From contig WARS01000007.1 in NCBI GenBank assembly GCA_008933995.1, forward strand, positions 10,468,623 to 10,532,622: a stretch of 64,000 nt of DNA, given 5' to 3'. Positions 11,027 through 24,750 of the stretch are shown here, piece by piece. The notes beneath the pieces are model-generated. The model did not search any database. It worked only from the letters and a program-made list of their open reading frames with translations, and had not been told where the DNA came from. Origin of the DNA: Datnioides undecimradiatus. Its lineage: Eukaryota > Chordata > Actinopteri > Lobotiformes > Datnioididae. Position 1 is the stretch's first letter. Every line of letters begins with the position of its first letter. Position numbers and translations under genes: made by a program.

Positions 11027-11599
11027 AATAAGTTGCTGTATGCTGTCGCTTTCTCCACCTTTGTTATTCTTCTTGTCCTTTCTGAGATACGTCTTCATCT
11101 GACCCAGGGCCACACTCACCGAATGCTTTTGTAGGGCTAAACCCAAAGATGTGACTGTTTGGAAATGCGGTTCAGTAAACATCACTCTCTAATGATGTAT
11201 CGCTATGATGACAAGCATATCTTGTTTCCATCTTACATTAGTTATATCAGTTGCAGTCGGGGGAGTGTATTGCAAGTAGGCTGCCAGTGGGCTACAAGGG
11301 CTGTGCATCAGCAAATATGTAATAAAACCAAACACCTAGTGCAGACAGGTTGCACATGTTGTCCCTTTTTAAAAAGACTTACCGGCAGGATTGCATGAAT
11401 GAAACAGACAGACAGACACTTAAAACTGCATATAAACTTGCGTTTCATTTGCTCGAAGTTAACTGAATAATTAAGTAATGAGTTCGGCAGCACCTGCGAC
11501 TAGCAGACAGTCGTCCACCCTGTTATCTGACATCCGAGTTATGGACAGGAAGCACAGATCATAATATTCACTGAAATATTATGCAGATATGACGTCATC

Positions 11600-12270
11600 G
11601 AGGACGTCCAGAGGATACACTATCTGCATTGAGCTCGCAGCATTGTGAAGGACTCCTCCCACCCTGCCCATAAGCTGTTTGCTGTCTTGCCCTCCAGCAG
11701 GCACCTCAGGGGCCTCCGGTCCAAGACCAACAGACTAAGGAACAGCTTTTTCCCCAGAGCCGTTTCATTACTGAACCCCCCCCCACTACTGGACATACTG
11801 GACTAAGTACTTTGTACTAAAAATTTGCACTAGTTCTTTATACTTAATCGTTAACTTAGGCACCTTCTGCATTTTACGCACTACTCAATTTCCATTCCAC
11901 TATTGATTTGTGAATACCCTAATATAACATTTGTACATATCCATTTGTAAATTATGTTCATAGTTTCCGTCTACTCTTGATATACATTTAGTTGCTCACA
12001 TCCATCTGTATAGTTTGTCCATAGTACTTCAATTTCTTCCACTGCATATGTTGTTTGTCCATTAGCATATATTGATTATAGCTTCCTTTTCAGTAATTTA
12101 TACACCTGTATATTTTGTATAATAGCCTGTACATATTGTAGATACTGCACATCCTGCACTTGCTGCTTATTGCGCTTCTGGTTAGATGCCAAATTGCATT
12201 TTGTTGCCCTGTACTTGTACATATGTAATGACAATAAACGTGAATCTAATCTAATCTAAACTAGTCTAAT
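11600..12270 (+). mobile_element. Rex1-like LINE, 3' end only
   Basis: From 11642 it reads in frame IVKDSSHPAHKLFAVLPSSR then a GLRSKTNRLRNSFFPRAVSL segment, the C-terminal signature (HPxHxLF.LLPSGR...R.NRxxNSFFPxAxxLLN) of Rex1-type fish LINE reverse transcriptases. An AT-rich 3' UTR follows and the element ends in an ACAATAAA signal and GAATCTAATCTAATCTAA tandem tail near 12240-12260. Severely 5'-truncated and non-functional. The left border is approximate. Confidence 0.75.
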
Positions 12271-12837
12271 ATGAGAAAAATGGCATCGATCACACTGATG
12301 TACAAATGTGCATATGTTATTATATAATAAAGTTAAGATAATGTTAGGTATACAAGATATACAGGGACTAAATGCTTTGGTCAGTGCTTACATTTCCCTG
12401 TGATCTGACCTTTTGAACTTCATTTTACAGCACGATTTCTTACACATATCCCAATTATTCAGCGCAAGCTTAGAAACAAATACCTGAGTTATTTTCACTG
12501 ATCGAAGACAGGACTGTGTCTCACTCAGTCTTTTAAGTTCCCGAGGTAACCTCTCTAAGTTCAATTCAGCCTTGTCTTATTGACTCTTTTTGTTTCTCCT
12601 TTTAATCATTTTTAACTGATTTTAAGGCTGCACTGATCAATGTTTTCAGATTAACAGGGGATAAAACGAGTATGTGTAATGTGAAAGGTGACACTCATCG
12701 TGATGAAGCTGCAGAGAATTATCAGCCAACTCTGTGATTTCCCTCAGCTCTCAAGAGTATAACAGCGCCTCGCAGTCCACTTTTGCTTAGCACCGTTTTG
12801 TGGATTGCAGGTGAGTTTATTCAACAAAAGTGAGCAA

Positions 12838-12890
12838 CGAGCTGGTGAACGAAGTGTAGCATTTAGCAGCTAAAGAGCCACATTTAAAGT
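12838..12890. repeat. fragment of a common fish repeat
   Basis: The phrase TAGCATTTAGCAGCTAAAGA with a preceding GAGCTGGTGAACGAAGTG resembles, in opposite orientation, the repeat at 26141-26270. Recognition is by memory of a widespread teleost sequence and is weak. Confidence 0.35.
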
Positions 12891-14639
12891 AGTCACCTTG
12901 TACAGTGAACTGCCTTTCCCAGCACTCCTGAGACACTTGGATCGCTCCCTGGAAGCCCAGTAGTGTAACCTCGTAAAGCACATTCTGCAATATGTGCTGA
13001 ATGTCCTCTGGTTCTCCTTCACCGTGTCAAAGCAGCAACCTTGCAGCTTGAATTGTGCACTGTTACCAGCAGGTAGGGTGGGTCTGGAGTGACGATTGTG
13101 TCGTTGCAACCAAGAAACCCTGCCCTGTTTCGACGCACAATGAGCCCATTGTGGCGTAATGGAGAACCAAAGTGCTGCACACTTCAGGTTGTTTGTGCCA
13201 AATTTAACCTCAGATGCCTCAAAAGCGGCACAGCAGCATCATAGATATCGCATAACAGATTTAAACTCCATGCCCACTGGTCATCGTGTGGCGTAATGCG
13301 CCAGTCCAAAGTTAAAGCTAGCAGCTGCCTTGTGCTTGTTAACAGGTCGTGCTGCGTTCAGGAGAAGCAGGATCAAGGTTGATTGCACCCTATAATCAAG
13401 ACTCACTCACACTACATCGCATCACAAGTTGTACGCACAGCCTGAGGACCTGTGTGAGAGACAGACTGAGAAAATTACCCTCGCACTGGAATAGTTTTCA
13501 TTTCTTATCGTGGAGCTTTTCACAAGGAGGCTGCTGGTTGGTTCTGACAATATATAAACAGATCTTTTGACCCTCAAACACTGTTACTGACCTTAAAGGA
13601 AAAGTGACTCTGTAGAAGATGCAAGATTTTTTTCATGCCAAACTTTTTTTTGTTGTTGTTGCTACTTTATTGCTGATTACTGTTTTGTTTACCAAATGCA
13701 TAATTCCACCGATCGGAAATCTGCAGTAGTGAGGCATTCTGATCCCCTCTGACCTCACAGTCTGTCTCCTTCACTCTCTCGCCCTCTCATCCATCCATCA
13801 GTTTCAAGGCTTAGGAGAAGAGCTGTCTCATGCTTCTTAAAAAAATATTAACCACTCTCTCGCTGCTTCCACAACAAATTCCCACATTCCTGTGCTAATA
13901 TCTGGCGCGGTTGTCAAAATCATTTCATTAAATTTGTCAAACGCAACTCTAATCTTATCAGATCAAGTCTCGCCCCTTCAGCGTTTCCTTCTGTCTCGAT
14001 TCAGGATGAAAAATATGACTATGTAAAAGTTGGACTGTCTCCAGAAGTCAAAGTTGTAAGTAGACAAGAACATGAATTTAATCGTTTGAAAATTGGTAAA
14101 TGGAAAAACTGTAAATCATTTCCAGTTTAGAGAAAGAATGCTGTCAATAGCAACACGTTTGTCTGTCAATGGTCTGTCAATAAAATAGGGCTGACACAGG
14201 TCAGTCAGTGTGTGGCAAAGCCTGTAAATTCAGCTGGTTAATACCATGACTGAAGAAGTGGAGTTCTTAACTGAAACATGCTGCTCAAATTTCACGTGTT
14301 TATGTTGTTGTTTAAAAAATGCCATCGAAAGAGAAGAAGAATATTTGATAAATGTGCTAAAGGAACAACATTACAGTACCAAATGCCTACAGACATGCTA
14401 GCAGCGTTATCAGGCACAGCGATGCCTTCAGATGAATGCCAGCGTGTTTGCATGCTCATAGTGACCTATCAAACGTTTATTGCTAATCTTCCTATTCTTG
14501 CTGTGCTATCAGTTTCCACAAGCATCAGTGCTTTTCCTTCATAGGAGATGTATGTTTTACAATGGGACTCCGAACAAGCACTACACCTCACAGCAAGAAG
14601 GTCCTGTCCAAGTCTTTCCTGTGATGAGTTTGAATGTTC

Positions 14640-14760
14640 TCACCGTGTCTGTGTGGGTTCCCTCCGGGTACTCCAGCTTCCTCCTACCGCCCAAGAAACA
14701 TGCATGATAGGTGGATTGGGAACTCTAAATTGACCGTGGGAGTGTAGACAGACAAACACA
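14640..14760. repeat. probable teleost interspersed repeat fragment
   Basis: Contains GTGTGGGTTCCCTCCGGGTA, CAGCTTCCTCCTACCGCCCA and AACTCTAAATTGACCGTGGG in the order seen in a very widespread fish repeat. Class not determined. Confidence 0.5.
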
Positions 14761-15213
14761 TTACTGTAATGCCCGATGGTGCAACGCGTGCATACTGGCT
14801 CATGCCTGGCAGTTGTCTGTTGTTAGTTTTTTCTTGCAGACTTGGTAAATCGCACTTGTCTTCCAAATGATGTAAAATGGCACACAGCGATCCAAAGTGA
14901 ATCTTAAAGTGTCATGTTGGCTTCTTGTGATTTAGGAGTCACTCCCAGTGATTCCCATGGCTCAGGCTCTGCAAATCCTTTGTTGTATCAATTATCCCTG
15001 AAGTCGCTCAAGGGGAGACTTTGATATATGGCGTATTACCTAGCGACTCCCTCGTCGGCATTGTGCAGCTCCTGTTACTTCATGTGAGCGTGGGTATGTT
15101 TCAAAAGCAAAGTGAACATGGAGGGGAAGTGTGCGCTTCCACCTCAGCTGTGGTTTATCACTTCACAGCCCACAAATAGTCTGACGTTCTGGTTTGAAAA
15201 CCGTTCTGCATTA

Positions 15214-15290
15214 TATCAGAGATGATATATATAAGAGATGATATGATTATATCAGAGATGATATAATGCAGAGATGATATAATGCAGAGA
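15214..15290. repeat. short degenerate tandem repeat
   Basis: Four or more imperfect copies of a CAGAGATGATATAATG-like unit of about 16-20 bases, with local duplication of ATATATAAGAGATGATAT. Confidence 0.8.
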
Positions 15291-17399
15291 CACGTTGGCA
15301 TTATAGACTCAATAAAACAGCCGTGTGCACTGGTAGGTATGTTTATGTGTGTGTCCAGGAGAGGAAGGGTCCATGTCTCATGCAGTATAACATGTAAATC
15401 CTATATAAATGGCATAGGCTTGTTCAGTTACTCTGGGCCAAGCTGCACTTCGCTCCACAGATAATTGACGCCGCTTTTGTTGCATCGATTTGGCTTGTTC
15501 TGTTGAACAGGAACAGCTGATGAAGCTGGAGCCGCTCGTCTCCAAAATTGGTAAACTGACCAAATCAAAGATGTGCCGTCGCAGGAAGAGAGGAAATACA
15601 TAAACTCCATATTGGACAAAGTGGTAAAAGAGAGAGGAAACACTTTGATGAAGACATGACAGAAGAAATAGGGGGGTGGTGTGACTGAAACTGTTGCTGT
15701 TTCAAAGGAGTCGTGTGGGATCAGGCAGGTTTTGAGTGAAAAGGAGCTCTGAGTCGATTTTCTTGAATGACAGCTAAGGTTAAACACATGCGCACCAACA
15801 CAGTTCCAATGCGTTGGTCTGATTGATAATTCCAGAATCAAACGGAGCACGAGATGACTCGAATGATAATGAACAAAAACTGTAACACTATGACTTTAGT
15901 TAATGCCTTCACACAAGAGCCCGGCTACAAATTATACTTTTACTATCATACTATTATTAAAAAAAAAAAAAAAGCCAATTCAGCGACTGTATGTGATAGA
16001 TAAGTGGTTTAATATGAATCTCTCTTGCTGCGTCCTTTCCTCTTTCTCTCCCTCAGCATCATTCCCTGCATAAATCCACTTTATTCCCTTTCCATTTCTA
16101 CTGGAAACTATTCACGCCTTCGGCAGAAGATTGACAATTGGTCCTTAGGCACTTTCCTCTTTATTTTCATCATAAATCAAAGAAGTGGGAAAGGCAAAAA
16201 CTCAAGGGGAACAATGTGGCATTCGGGACTTTATAATGAGGGCAGTAAATTAAGAGATCATGCTCTACAGCAGCATGTGCTCACAGTTTAACTCTGACTT
16301 CAGTCGCTGTGTTTTTTTGGTTTTAAAGTAACAAATATCAGCCAAAGTATGGCAAGAGAGCAACGATAAGTAAATGAAAATTCTCAGAGCCGCTCTGTGT
16401 GATTCATTTCATCTTTGGCTCTTTCTCCTTTGGCCCTCCCTTTATTTCCACTGTGCTTTTACTGCTGGAATTTCCTTTAATATCTTCATCTTTTTTTTTT
16501 TTTTTTTTTTACCTCAATTCCATGAATGCTCATTGGCACAAGGGAAAACCAATGCTGAAATATCTCAGTGTATGAGCGATTGAACAATTACTCCTGAAAA
16601 TGCCACAATTACACACGTCATTTTCATGTCGGCTGACGACATTTCGAGGGGAACATTGCCTTTTTGATCGATATTATGAAAAACGCTGTGAACTTCCTGT
16701 GCTTATGTTTTCATTTTTTCTGTTACAACGGGGAATCTAGCATCTTTAGCCGCCATCGGAGATCAACATAGCCATGTGCGTCATGAAATATGCAATATAC
16801 AGTATATCACCCATTTAGCCTTAAGGCCTTTTCTTTTTAAAGGTGCTTTAGTTTTATTGGGTCCATTATTTCAGTGCTATTACAGGTCAAATGGAGCATA
16901 AAATCAAATGATGTCCCCGCAAAGCTCTGCTTTTCACACTGCGCACACGTGTATGTAATGCAACCTCTCTACTTGTTTTTCTTGTGTGTACGCAAAGCGC
17001 CGGCCTTTTTGTGCTCTCTGTCACACACAGCAGTGAACACTGATGCTGGAGCTGCAGGGTGCAAGCGTCTCCTTCCTCACACTCTCACTGATAGATTCTC
17101 ACGGATGCACTCCATTACTCGTACGTGTAGATAATTCATACAACCTTACATATTTTGTTTAAGAGTTTGAGAGACGGAAGATGTTTTGCACACACTGTCC
17201 ACGTGGTAACAGTTAAGATATTGATTTCCCCATCTTCGACTTTTCTGAGTACTGCTGCACTTGGGAAATATTTAAATTTGTGCGTGTTTGTGTGTTACTG
17301 TGGGGTCCTCTGTCTCACGGTTCAATTGGGGGTCTGACATTCTTAGTCAGATCTAGGGATCATCCCTGGATAGCTTGGAGCCTGTGTGTGTGTCTCTCG

Positions 17400-17402
<3 letters not shown>

Positions 17403-17432
<30 letters not shown>
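17403..17432. repeat. TG microsatellite
   Basis: Uninterrupted TG run. Confidence 0.95.
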
Positions 17433-17434
<2 letters not shown>

Positions 17435-17791
17435 TAACCTCGGTGAACCAGGGACAAAACTAACATTGCAAGATGACAAAGAGAGGGAAAGGCAGACAGC
17501 GAATATGTGAAATCAAGGGGAGGAAATTCTAACTCAGTAGAGAAGGAGAGAATGCATGTGAGGGAGACAGGGTCATAAAAACAGCTAAAGATACAGATGA
17601 GGGAGGAAGGAGAAGAGAAGAAAGAATTATGCTAATTGTTTCTGGGGAGGACAGAGGCAGACAGGCACGTAAAGAAGATGAAGAAGAAGAGAAAGACGCA
17701 TCATCTCATTCCCCGTGTTGAAAAAATATTTTTGGTTTCATAAATGAATTGAGTGCTTCTGGTGTATATGTACATATGGAGTAGAGTATAA

Positions 17792-17793
<2 letters not shown>

Positions 17794-17824
<31 letters not shown>
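17794..17824. repeat. TG microsatellite
   Basis: Uninterrupted GT run, about 360 bases after the TG run at 17403. Confidence 0.95.
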
Positions 17825-17826
<2 letters not shown>

Positions 17827-18507
17827 TTTTCCCCTTTTTCATTGTGTTCATTCCAGGGCTCGCCCCTCCTCCTCTTCCATGACCATTTTTTAATATTATT
17901 TTTATTGCATTTCTGCTTTATTGGACATTATGGCTGGATATAATACGCATGGGGAGTAATAAAAGATAAGGAAGAGGCTGAGAGAGAGGAGGAGGAGAAA
18001 AAGTGTGAAAAGAGAGAGTGAGGTGGTAACAAGGTGAGACTGCACGCAGCAATGAAGCTTGATTTTCTTTTATTTTGATGTTGTGCACTTGCTCTCTGTC
18101 AGAAACAAATTTTATTCTTCTCTTTCCTGCACAACAGTGAGGCTTAGCTACAGAGCAGCAGCCCTTCAGCTGGTAGCGAATCAGCGGTTTGCAGGTCAGC
18201 ATCACTAACAGAAGCGGTTCAAGTGTCTCTCTTCTCTAACCGGGAAGCTGCACCATAAAAGTTAGAGAAGTCAGAGAGATCCCACCAAGCTCCAAAGCAG
18301 TCCTCAGCCTGGAGACACCTCGTACAGGGAGCAGGGTGTGTTGTTTAGGCAAACGGCAGCTGTGCTGGGCAAAGTTCATCGCTTAGGGATTAAACACTGT
18401 GTGACCTGACAGCGGTAACCTACTGTACTCTAAACAGCTTAACCAATTCTTGGCTACCCAAGGAACAGAAGAGTACAAGCCTCTGAGATAAAACTGCCTT
18501 AAAAAAC

Positions 18508-18850
18508 TACATGTCCAAAAGTATGTGGACACCCAGACTTTACAGCACTGAGCCACTAATATGCTGCTATAATGTGAACGTTCTCACGTTCACAAATGTT
18601 GTGTGATCTGACCTGGTTAGTGCTTCAGAGCTGAATGGGGTTGAGGCCAAGCTCAGGCCCTTGTGCACTCCTTCCACACCAAACTCCATTTCTTTATGGA
18701 TCTGGCTTTGTGTGCATGGTGGGAATGTCATGTTGAAACAGGAAATGGCCTAAACTGTTGCCTCTCAGTTGGAAACACATTACTGTTCAAAACCTCAGGG
18801 TGAAGCACAAACCATGAATAACAACCCCAGACCAAAAACAAAGAGGGGTG
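18508..18850 (-). mobile_element. Tc1/mariner-like element relic
   Basis: Starts with a TACATGTCCAAAAGTATGTG GACACC stretch, a Tc1-like terminal sequence well known in fish. It is followed by GAATGGGGTTGAGGCCAAGC, TTCCACACCAAACTCCATTT CTTTATGGA, GTTGAAACAGGAAATGGCC TAAACTGTTGCC and CAACCCCAGACCA, in the order expected for the antisense strand of a Tc1-like transposase gene. Heavily deleted with no open frame; the second terminal repeat was not found. Confidence 0.65.
18574..18593. repeat. 8-bp inverted repeat with 4-nt loop
   Basis: GTGAACGT, then loop TCTC, then ACGTTCAC. It lies inside the Tc1-like relic. Short enough to be coincidental. Confidence 0.6.
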
Positions 18851-21800
18851 ACCTCACTGACACAGTTGTTTTGCTATCGTCCTAACAACCAATAGCACAT
18901 TTTAGTGCCTGTCAAGTATGATATAAAGCAATGTTAGCATTTGCTTGACATCGCTTCTGACAATCTTTGCACCGCATTCCAGAGCAAGATATATAACTTT
19001 AAAGCTGACTGATGCTTAACTATGTTCACTTGTTAAATGCTGGCTTTGCCTGTCTGATGTCTGCTAGCGTACAGTGAATTTTTCAGCAAAGTTTGAACTT
19101 TAAGACACAAGTTTTACTAAAAAAATCTTAAGAAAATGCAATGTGTACAACAAAGGCTTCATTTACACAAAAAATACTAATCAGGACACCTGCAGGTGCA
19201 TTTTCATACGCTGAATAATGTGCCCAAATACTGATGAAACAACATCCAACTGTCTAAATAAGTAGCTCCAAGTATTACACTAACAATGTTCATTTTGGGT
19301 CTTTTCATAGTTTACAACCTATGTTAAAAAACTAAATAAATTATGATAACAAGGTGGATCTTGTCGCCACAAGGATGTCATCACAGAGGTGAAATAGCAC
19401 TTTGGTCCAAGCCCCAGTTCTTCCAACAGTGAAAAGGAGAATGAAGAGGAAACGAGGAGACCGCTGTGCAGTCCCTGGCTGAGATGAGAAATGCGATCTG
19501 CAGACTCAGCTGCGGCATGTGGAGTTCAACAACTTTGTCCAAAACCAAGTTCACTACCTTTGCAGAGTGATGTTTAAGGTCAAATGGCTCCCGATATCAA
19601 AAGTCAAGTTCGTAAAATGACTTTGCCTGGTTTTCCTGGTAGATCTTCCAGATTCAACCAACACAGACTGACACTGAAACTGTAGTGAAAGATGTCATGT
19701 TGCTGGTATGATGTCAACGATGTGTGGCTCAAAGACCCCGGCCCCCATGCTAAGCATCTGAAACTATGCTGATGAGGCACAAAAGCTGTGGAAAGCGGAT
19801 TACCTTACTGTAGTTAGGTAATATTCCAACCTGTGTTTGTGATTGCAAGTGAACTCAATGTGATGTAAGACAAGTCAGCTTTGAATCACGGTGTATTGTA
19901 TTGTTTCAAATGTATCTGTTGTTTTTACGACTGCATTTGAATAAATGTGTGTTGAATCATCTCTGTGGGATGGAAGCACACTACTAGATGCAAGGTAAAA
20001 AAAAAAAAAAAAAGAACATTTACTTTACTGCTATTCCTGAACTCATAAGATTACAGTCAACACTCTCTAATGGTACCACCAATAGTGCTCACCAACTCTG
20101 CCACCTCAGCCCCTCTTTTTCCTCTTTCTTTCCTCCGTTTGAGATGGATGGGGGCCTTTGGAAAGAAGGATATTAAAAAGAGATAAAGAGACAGATTGGA
20201 CTGAGGGAGGGCAGCGAGGTGTTAGAGAAGGTCCAGCAGGGACATGCAATAGTGAGGGAATGACGGAAAGATACATTGTTAAAGTTATGGGGGAACGTCT
20301 GTGGGGAAGAACTGCAAAGATGTATAGAGATGACCAGATGGAAAGGAAACAGAAGGGCACATGATAAATTGATATGGTTATGAAGAAATGTCTAGAGAAA
20401 AATAAGGATTCTAAAAAAAAGGACGGACAGCGAATGGAGAGAGGAGGGAAAGGCTCAGACCGACTGATTAACCACACAGATTGACTGATTGCCCACAGCT
20501 GCTTTAAGTAAAACACTGCAACATGTGATACAGCAATTTGTATCTGCACGTCACTCCGGAACACACTACCATGGTTGAGGCTACCTGCTTGGCAAGCTAG
20601 CAGTGAGCTAGCTGGGCTGCTAGCCAACACATAAAACTATTTAAATTAAGGGAACCTATTGGTAGGGTGCAATGCTGTCTCAGGACTCGCTGCAGACTAT
20701 GCTGCACGCATTTGACACAATTTACACTCCAGCAGAACAGGGTTATGTAGCGTTGGATGGTGCAACATGGCTAAAGTGATAGCATCACCTCTTCTCTCAA
20801 AGGTCAGCACTGTCAAGATGGTTTGTCATTGGCTAGGGGTGCAAATTTGCCTGTAAGTTCACTAAGAACTTAATGTTACAGGTCTTAGTTTGAAAGAGGC
20901 TGCAGACAGCAATAATAGGGCTGGTCTTTTCCAGCTATATTCATCAAACCTTTTTTAAACGCAAAAAATAATTCCTCATGATCACTGCATTCACAGTGTG
21001 TTTTCCTTATGTCCATGTACACGTCAAGACGCGTATATAAGTATAATCAGTACATCCACACTCTTCTATTCTAGTTATTCTAGTTAGTCATTTCACTACT
21101 ATGGACATATCAACTTATTTAATGGTACAATGTAGTAAATGGTTCTAGAGATTCTTCACACTTGAAAAATAGACTCCTGCACATGGCACCGCTGTTCAGA
21201 CAAAATGGTCCATTCTTAGCCAACAGGGGCTAAAAGAGGCAACTTACTAGCTTTTATCTTTCAGTAACATCCAGGTTTTGGATGCAATGACCTGTTAAAA
21301 TAAACCTATTCTGTTTCTGCCTTAATGAAAGATAATACAATCCGCAGGGGCCAGGGGACTACCGTCTAACACAAGGGAATGCACAGCTATGCTATCATTT
21401 TCTCTGTTAGCAAACCAGGAAACATTTGGACAGTTATTCACTAATCTGAGAGTAAAGGAAAAACAATAATGAAGCAGACAGATGCGTGGCATCTCTTTAA
21501 AAGTCTTCACAAGCTATGGAAAGCTTCACTGCTGCCCACTTTCCATAGCCTAGAGCATACTAAGTTGGCATTGCTGATCCGTCTATTTACTTTCACTTCT
21601 TTAAAAGTAAAGCAGTACATCTGACATATCAATAATTTACCAAAATCAAATAAATTAATAGACAAATTAACAAAAAAAAGTGACCTTAGATATTGTGTGG
21701 ATCATAAAATCACCCCGCAGACTGATTTCATTTTTGCCAAAGTCATTAAATAGATTTCTTCTTCTTTCCTCCAGTTCTTTGTATTCTTTGGTAAAACACT

Positions 21801-23984
21801 GCTTGCTTAGCTCATTGAATCCAGCAACTGAAGTTAAAGCACTTGATTAACAGCCTTTCCAAACGAAACACTCACCTCTTTCACGTTGATTAGAGCTGCC
21901 AAGGTGCAGAGCTGGTCGCCGCAGTTTAGAGGATAATCCTGGTTATTTTTGGCCTATAGGCTATCATTCATTTCTTTTTCATTGTAGTGGTGGGGAAGTC
22001 TTCTGATGGATAAAAGACAAACAAGGGGAGGGGATGAGCGACTGAAGGTCAAATTGATGATGGGCATCTAGAGAGAATGCTAAGAAAGAAAGAAATAGAT
22101 GAAAATAAATGAAAGCACAAACACACATATGGCTCTACAAACCCACACGTGATCTACATGCTGAAGGAGACAATCACACATGCTGCACTGTGACAAGGTG
22201 AAGGCATTTCTATGTATGTCTATATCCCATGTTCTCTGTGGAAAGCAGCCAATGATTATGAAAAGAAAGAAAGAAAAAAGGAAGTAGATAGACGGGGCAC
22301 CGTGGGAGGTCTGAAGTACGCAGTGTTTTCTAAAATTCAAATTCAAAATCATTAAGTCAGTGGGCCAATTTCAAAAAGACAGGAGAGGTTGAGATGCAGT
22401 CGATTGATGAAGAGATAATCATAGTTATACTGAGGAGAGGGATAAAATGCCCTCCGGTTGTGGGTGCGTGCTGCATGCTTGAGTGGAGAATTTATTGCAT
22501 GTATGCATGTAATATATGCAAGGGGTGTGTGCGTGTGTGTACTACAGGTGCAGAGGGAATATGATTAAGATTTATATGCATTTCCGCAAGTCTCTCCTAT
22601 GTAGATACTAAAGGTATACTGCCAGGATGCACACACAGACAGACAGAGAAACACACGGAAAACACACACACAAATTCATGGAGAGAAGGTCAGAAAAAAT
22701 GAATGAGAGGGAGGGGAAACAAAGGGAAGAAGCAGAGAGGGTGAAGGAGAGAGGAAAGAATAAGAGGACGAGAGAAGGACAAGGACAGGAGAGATGTCAT
22801 GTTTGCTGAGAGGCTCTGGGGTAAAACACTGCAGTAAACTACAATTAAAATGAGAGAAAAAACAAAAAACCCTTTCATTTCATTTTAAACTGAAGAAACT
22901 AGTTTGTGTTAGTTCTGTCGATTTATTGCTTTGTATTTGTTTTCAATTTTTGGTTCTTTATCAAATAAAATCATGTGTTTAGCTTAACAATTGGCAGATG
23001 CAATAATGCCGATGTCAAAGAGATAACATTAGATTTAAGAGGGCATATATCAATCATTTTGCTAGCGTACAGTTAATGGCTAATTAGGAATCTTACCATT
23101 CACTTTTTTGCTAAAGCCTGATTCAGCCCGGCTTCACCCATTCTGACAATTAGGAAATCTGGTCTGGGATGGTGATCAGATCCAAACGTATACCTCCCAA
23201 ACTGCTGGAACAACCATCTGGACCTGGTAATTTCAAACATGTGATATTTAGGATTTAAAATCTGGATTATTGCGTCTTTACTTTTTGAGCGGGACCAATG
23301 GGAGACAAGTATAGATGCATCCATGGACACGAACGTTAATGTTTGTTGCACTGGCTGTTGCGTACAGGTGCAGTAGCTACAATTTAGGCCTTGAGTCTAA
23401 CGTTAGCTTGTAAACTGCTGCTGATAGATATTAAAATTGACGGTTAAACTCTGCGTAAAGCTATATTTTCCTCCCGACTCAGCCATGTGTTTTAATTTGT
23501 TTCTCTTCCCCCCACAGCGAAGAATCGCAGCACTGAGATGTTGTACCATGTCAATCTCCCTGTGAGATCACATGAGAGGGTACATTAATTGCTCCCTCTG
23601 GCACTATGAGCTCACCCAATATCCAAACTTATTTTTAAACCATGTGTGCATGTTTGAGTTTAGAGAAAACGAGAATCTGTGAAGACTTTCTTTATATATG
23701 TGATGCAACCAGATTGCTGGAGCCAGATATTAGGCCCTGTTAGACTGCACGCACATTTACATGGTATAAATCCTAAACACCAGAGAGGGACACAGCATTG
23801 TGTGGGTGAGACAAAACTACACATGCAAAACCAAGCCAGTAGAAACACAACTGAAAAGGCTGTATGACGCATTGAGGAGAGAGGTAGTGAGAAGTGCCTT
23901 CATTTTGAGGAATACGACAAAACTCTTTTATTCCAACCGAGCTTTACAATAAAGCCATCATTGTATTCAGCCACTTGAGATTTT
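18851..23984. other. AT-rich non-coding stretch
   Basis: No supported gene. Notable contents are a poly-A at about 19997-20013, purine-rich tracts at about 20150-20460 and 22680-22800, and ordinary unique-looking AT-rich DNA. A very short splice-bounded segment at 23520-23563 is discussed among the rejected items. Confidence 0.5.
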
Positions 23985-24180
23985 GCAAGCTGTATAATTA
24001 TACCATATACCATGCCCTGATTACAATGAGCACAGTGCACTTTTGTAGGAGCGCAATGGGATTATTATATCTTGCGGTGGCTTGAGAGCTGCTTGTATAA
24101 TGTTAAAATTGCTGCTCATGATAATATGCAGTATAAAAAAGTTGATGCTAATGGATCCATTCAGTGTCATCGTAACAGGG
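23985..24180. promoter_or_regulatory. candidate conserved non-coding element
   Basis: Complex, repeat-free AT-rich text with TATAATTATACC, GATTACAATGAGC and TGCTCATGATAATATGC, which resembles vertebrate enhancer-type conserved elements. Judged by texture only; no alignment was possible. Confidence 0.25.
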
Positions 24181-24469
24181 CACGCTGATTGAACGTGAGG
24201 TATCGTCTGATCCCAGCGCGCTGGAAGTGGTTTGGTGAAATCAATGTCAACTGGACCACATTACACAGTGGCTTTCGCTAACATTGTCTTGTCAAAACTT
24301 TACAGAGAATAGTTTATTAGTTAAATGCTGTGAAACAAAGCTGTGTGCACGCAAACAATGGAGCCATTACACAGGCAAGGATTCCCCCGAAGGGACGCGC
24401 AAAATAGGTTTTGCTATCAACAAAAAGCTTCTGAAAACCGCTTTTCAAAATCCAAATTGACAAAAGCAA

Positions 24470-24750
24470 CGCTGTGAAGTTTATTATTCTGCCTGTTTAC
24501 GCCACATCTGACTTGTTTAACCATCTATGACACATTGAGGGGTCTGCAGCCTGTAGACGGCGCACTGCCGGAGCAGTCGATGCAAAACTATGTTCTGTGC
24601 AAATGAAAGATGATTTCTGGACAAGCCAAGATTATTTCCAGTTATCACACAGCTGTGTTTAAAACCCGCTCGAATTTGCCTTTAATGCAAATGCACTAGA
24701 CATTGAAAAATATAAATATATATTTGTGATCTTGGAATTAAGGTGTGAGA
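24470..24750. promoter_or_regulatory. candidate conserved non-coding element
   Basis: Repeat-free block with CAAATGAAAGATGATTTC, an octamer-like TTTAATGCAAATGC and an AT palindromic run AAATATAAATATATATTT. Enhancer-like texture; conservation is inferred, not shown. Confidence 0.25.

Larger units (their letters stand above)
12271..18507. other. AT-rich non-coding stretch
   Basis: No supported gene. Holds two probable old interspersed repeats (near 12.85 and 14.7 kb), a small tandem array at 15.2 kb, homopolymer A/T tracts (about 15958-15973, 16491-16510), two TG microsatellites and a purine-rich tract at about 17450-17700. Open frames here are short and show no domain that I recognise. Confidence 0.55.

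Noticed and set aside
23520..23563. 44-base segment with good acceptor (CCCCCCACAG) and donor-like CCT/GTGAGA
   Set aside because: One frame is open (KNRSTEMLYHVNLP), but it is too short to judge and no partner exon is known.
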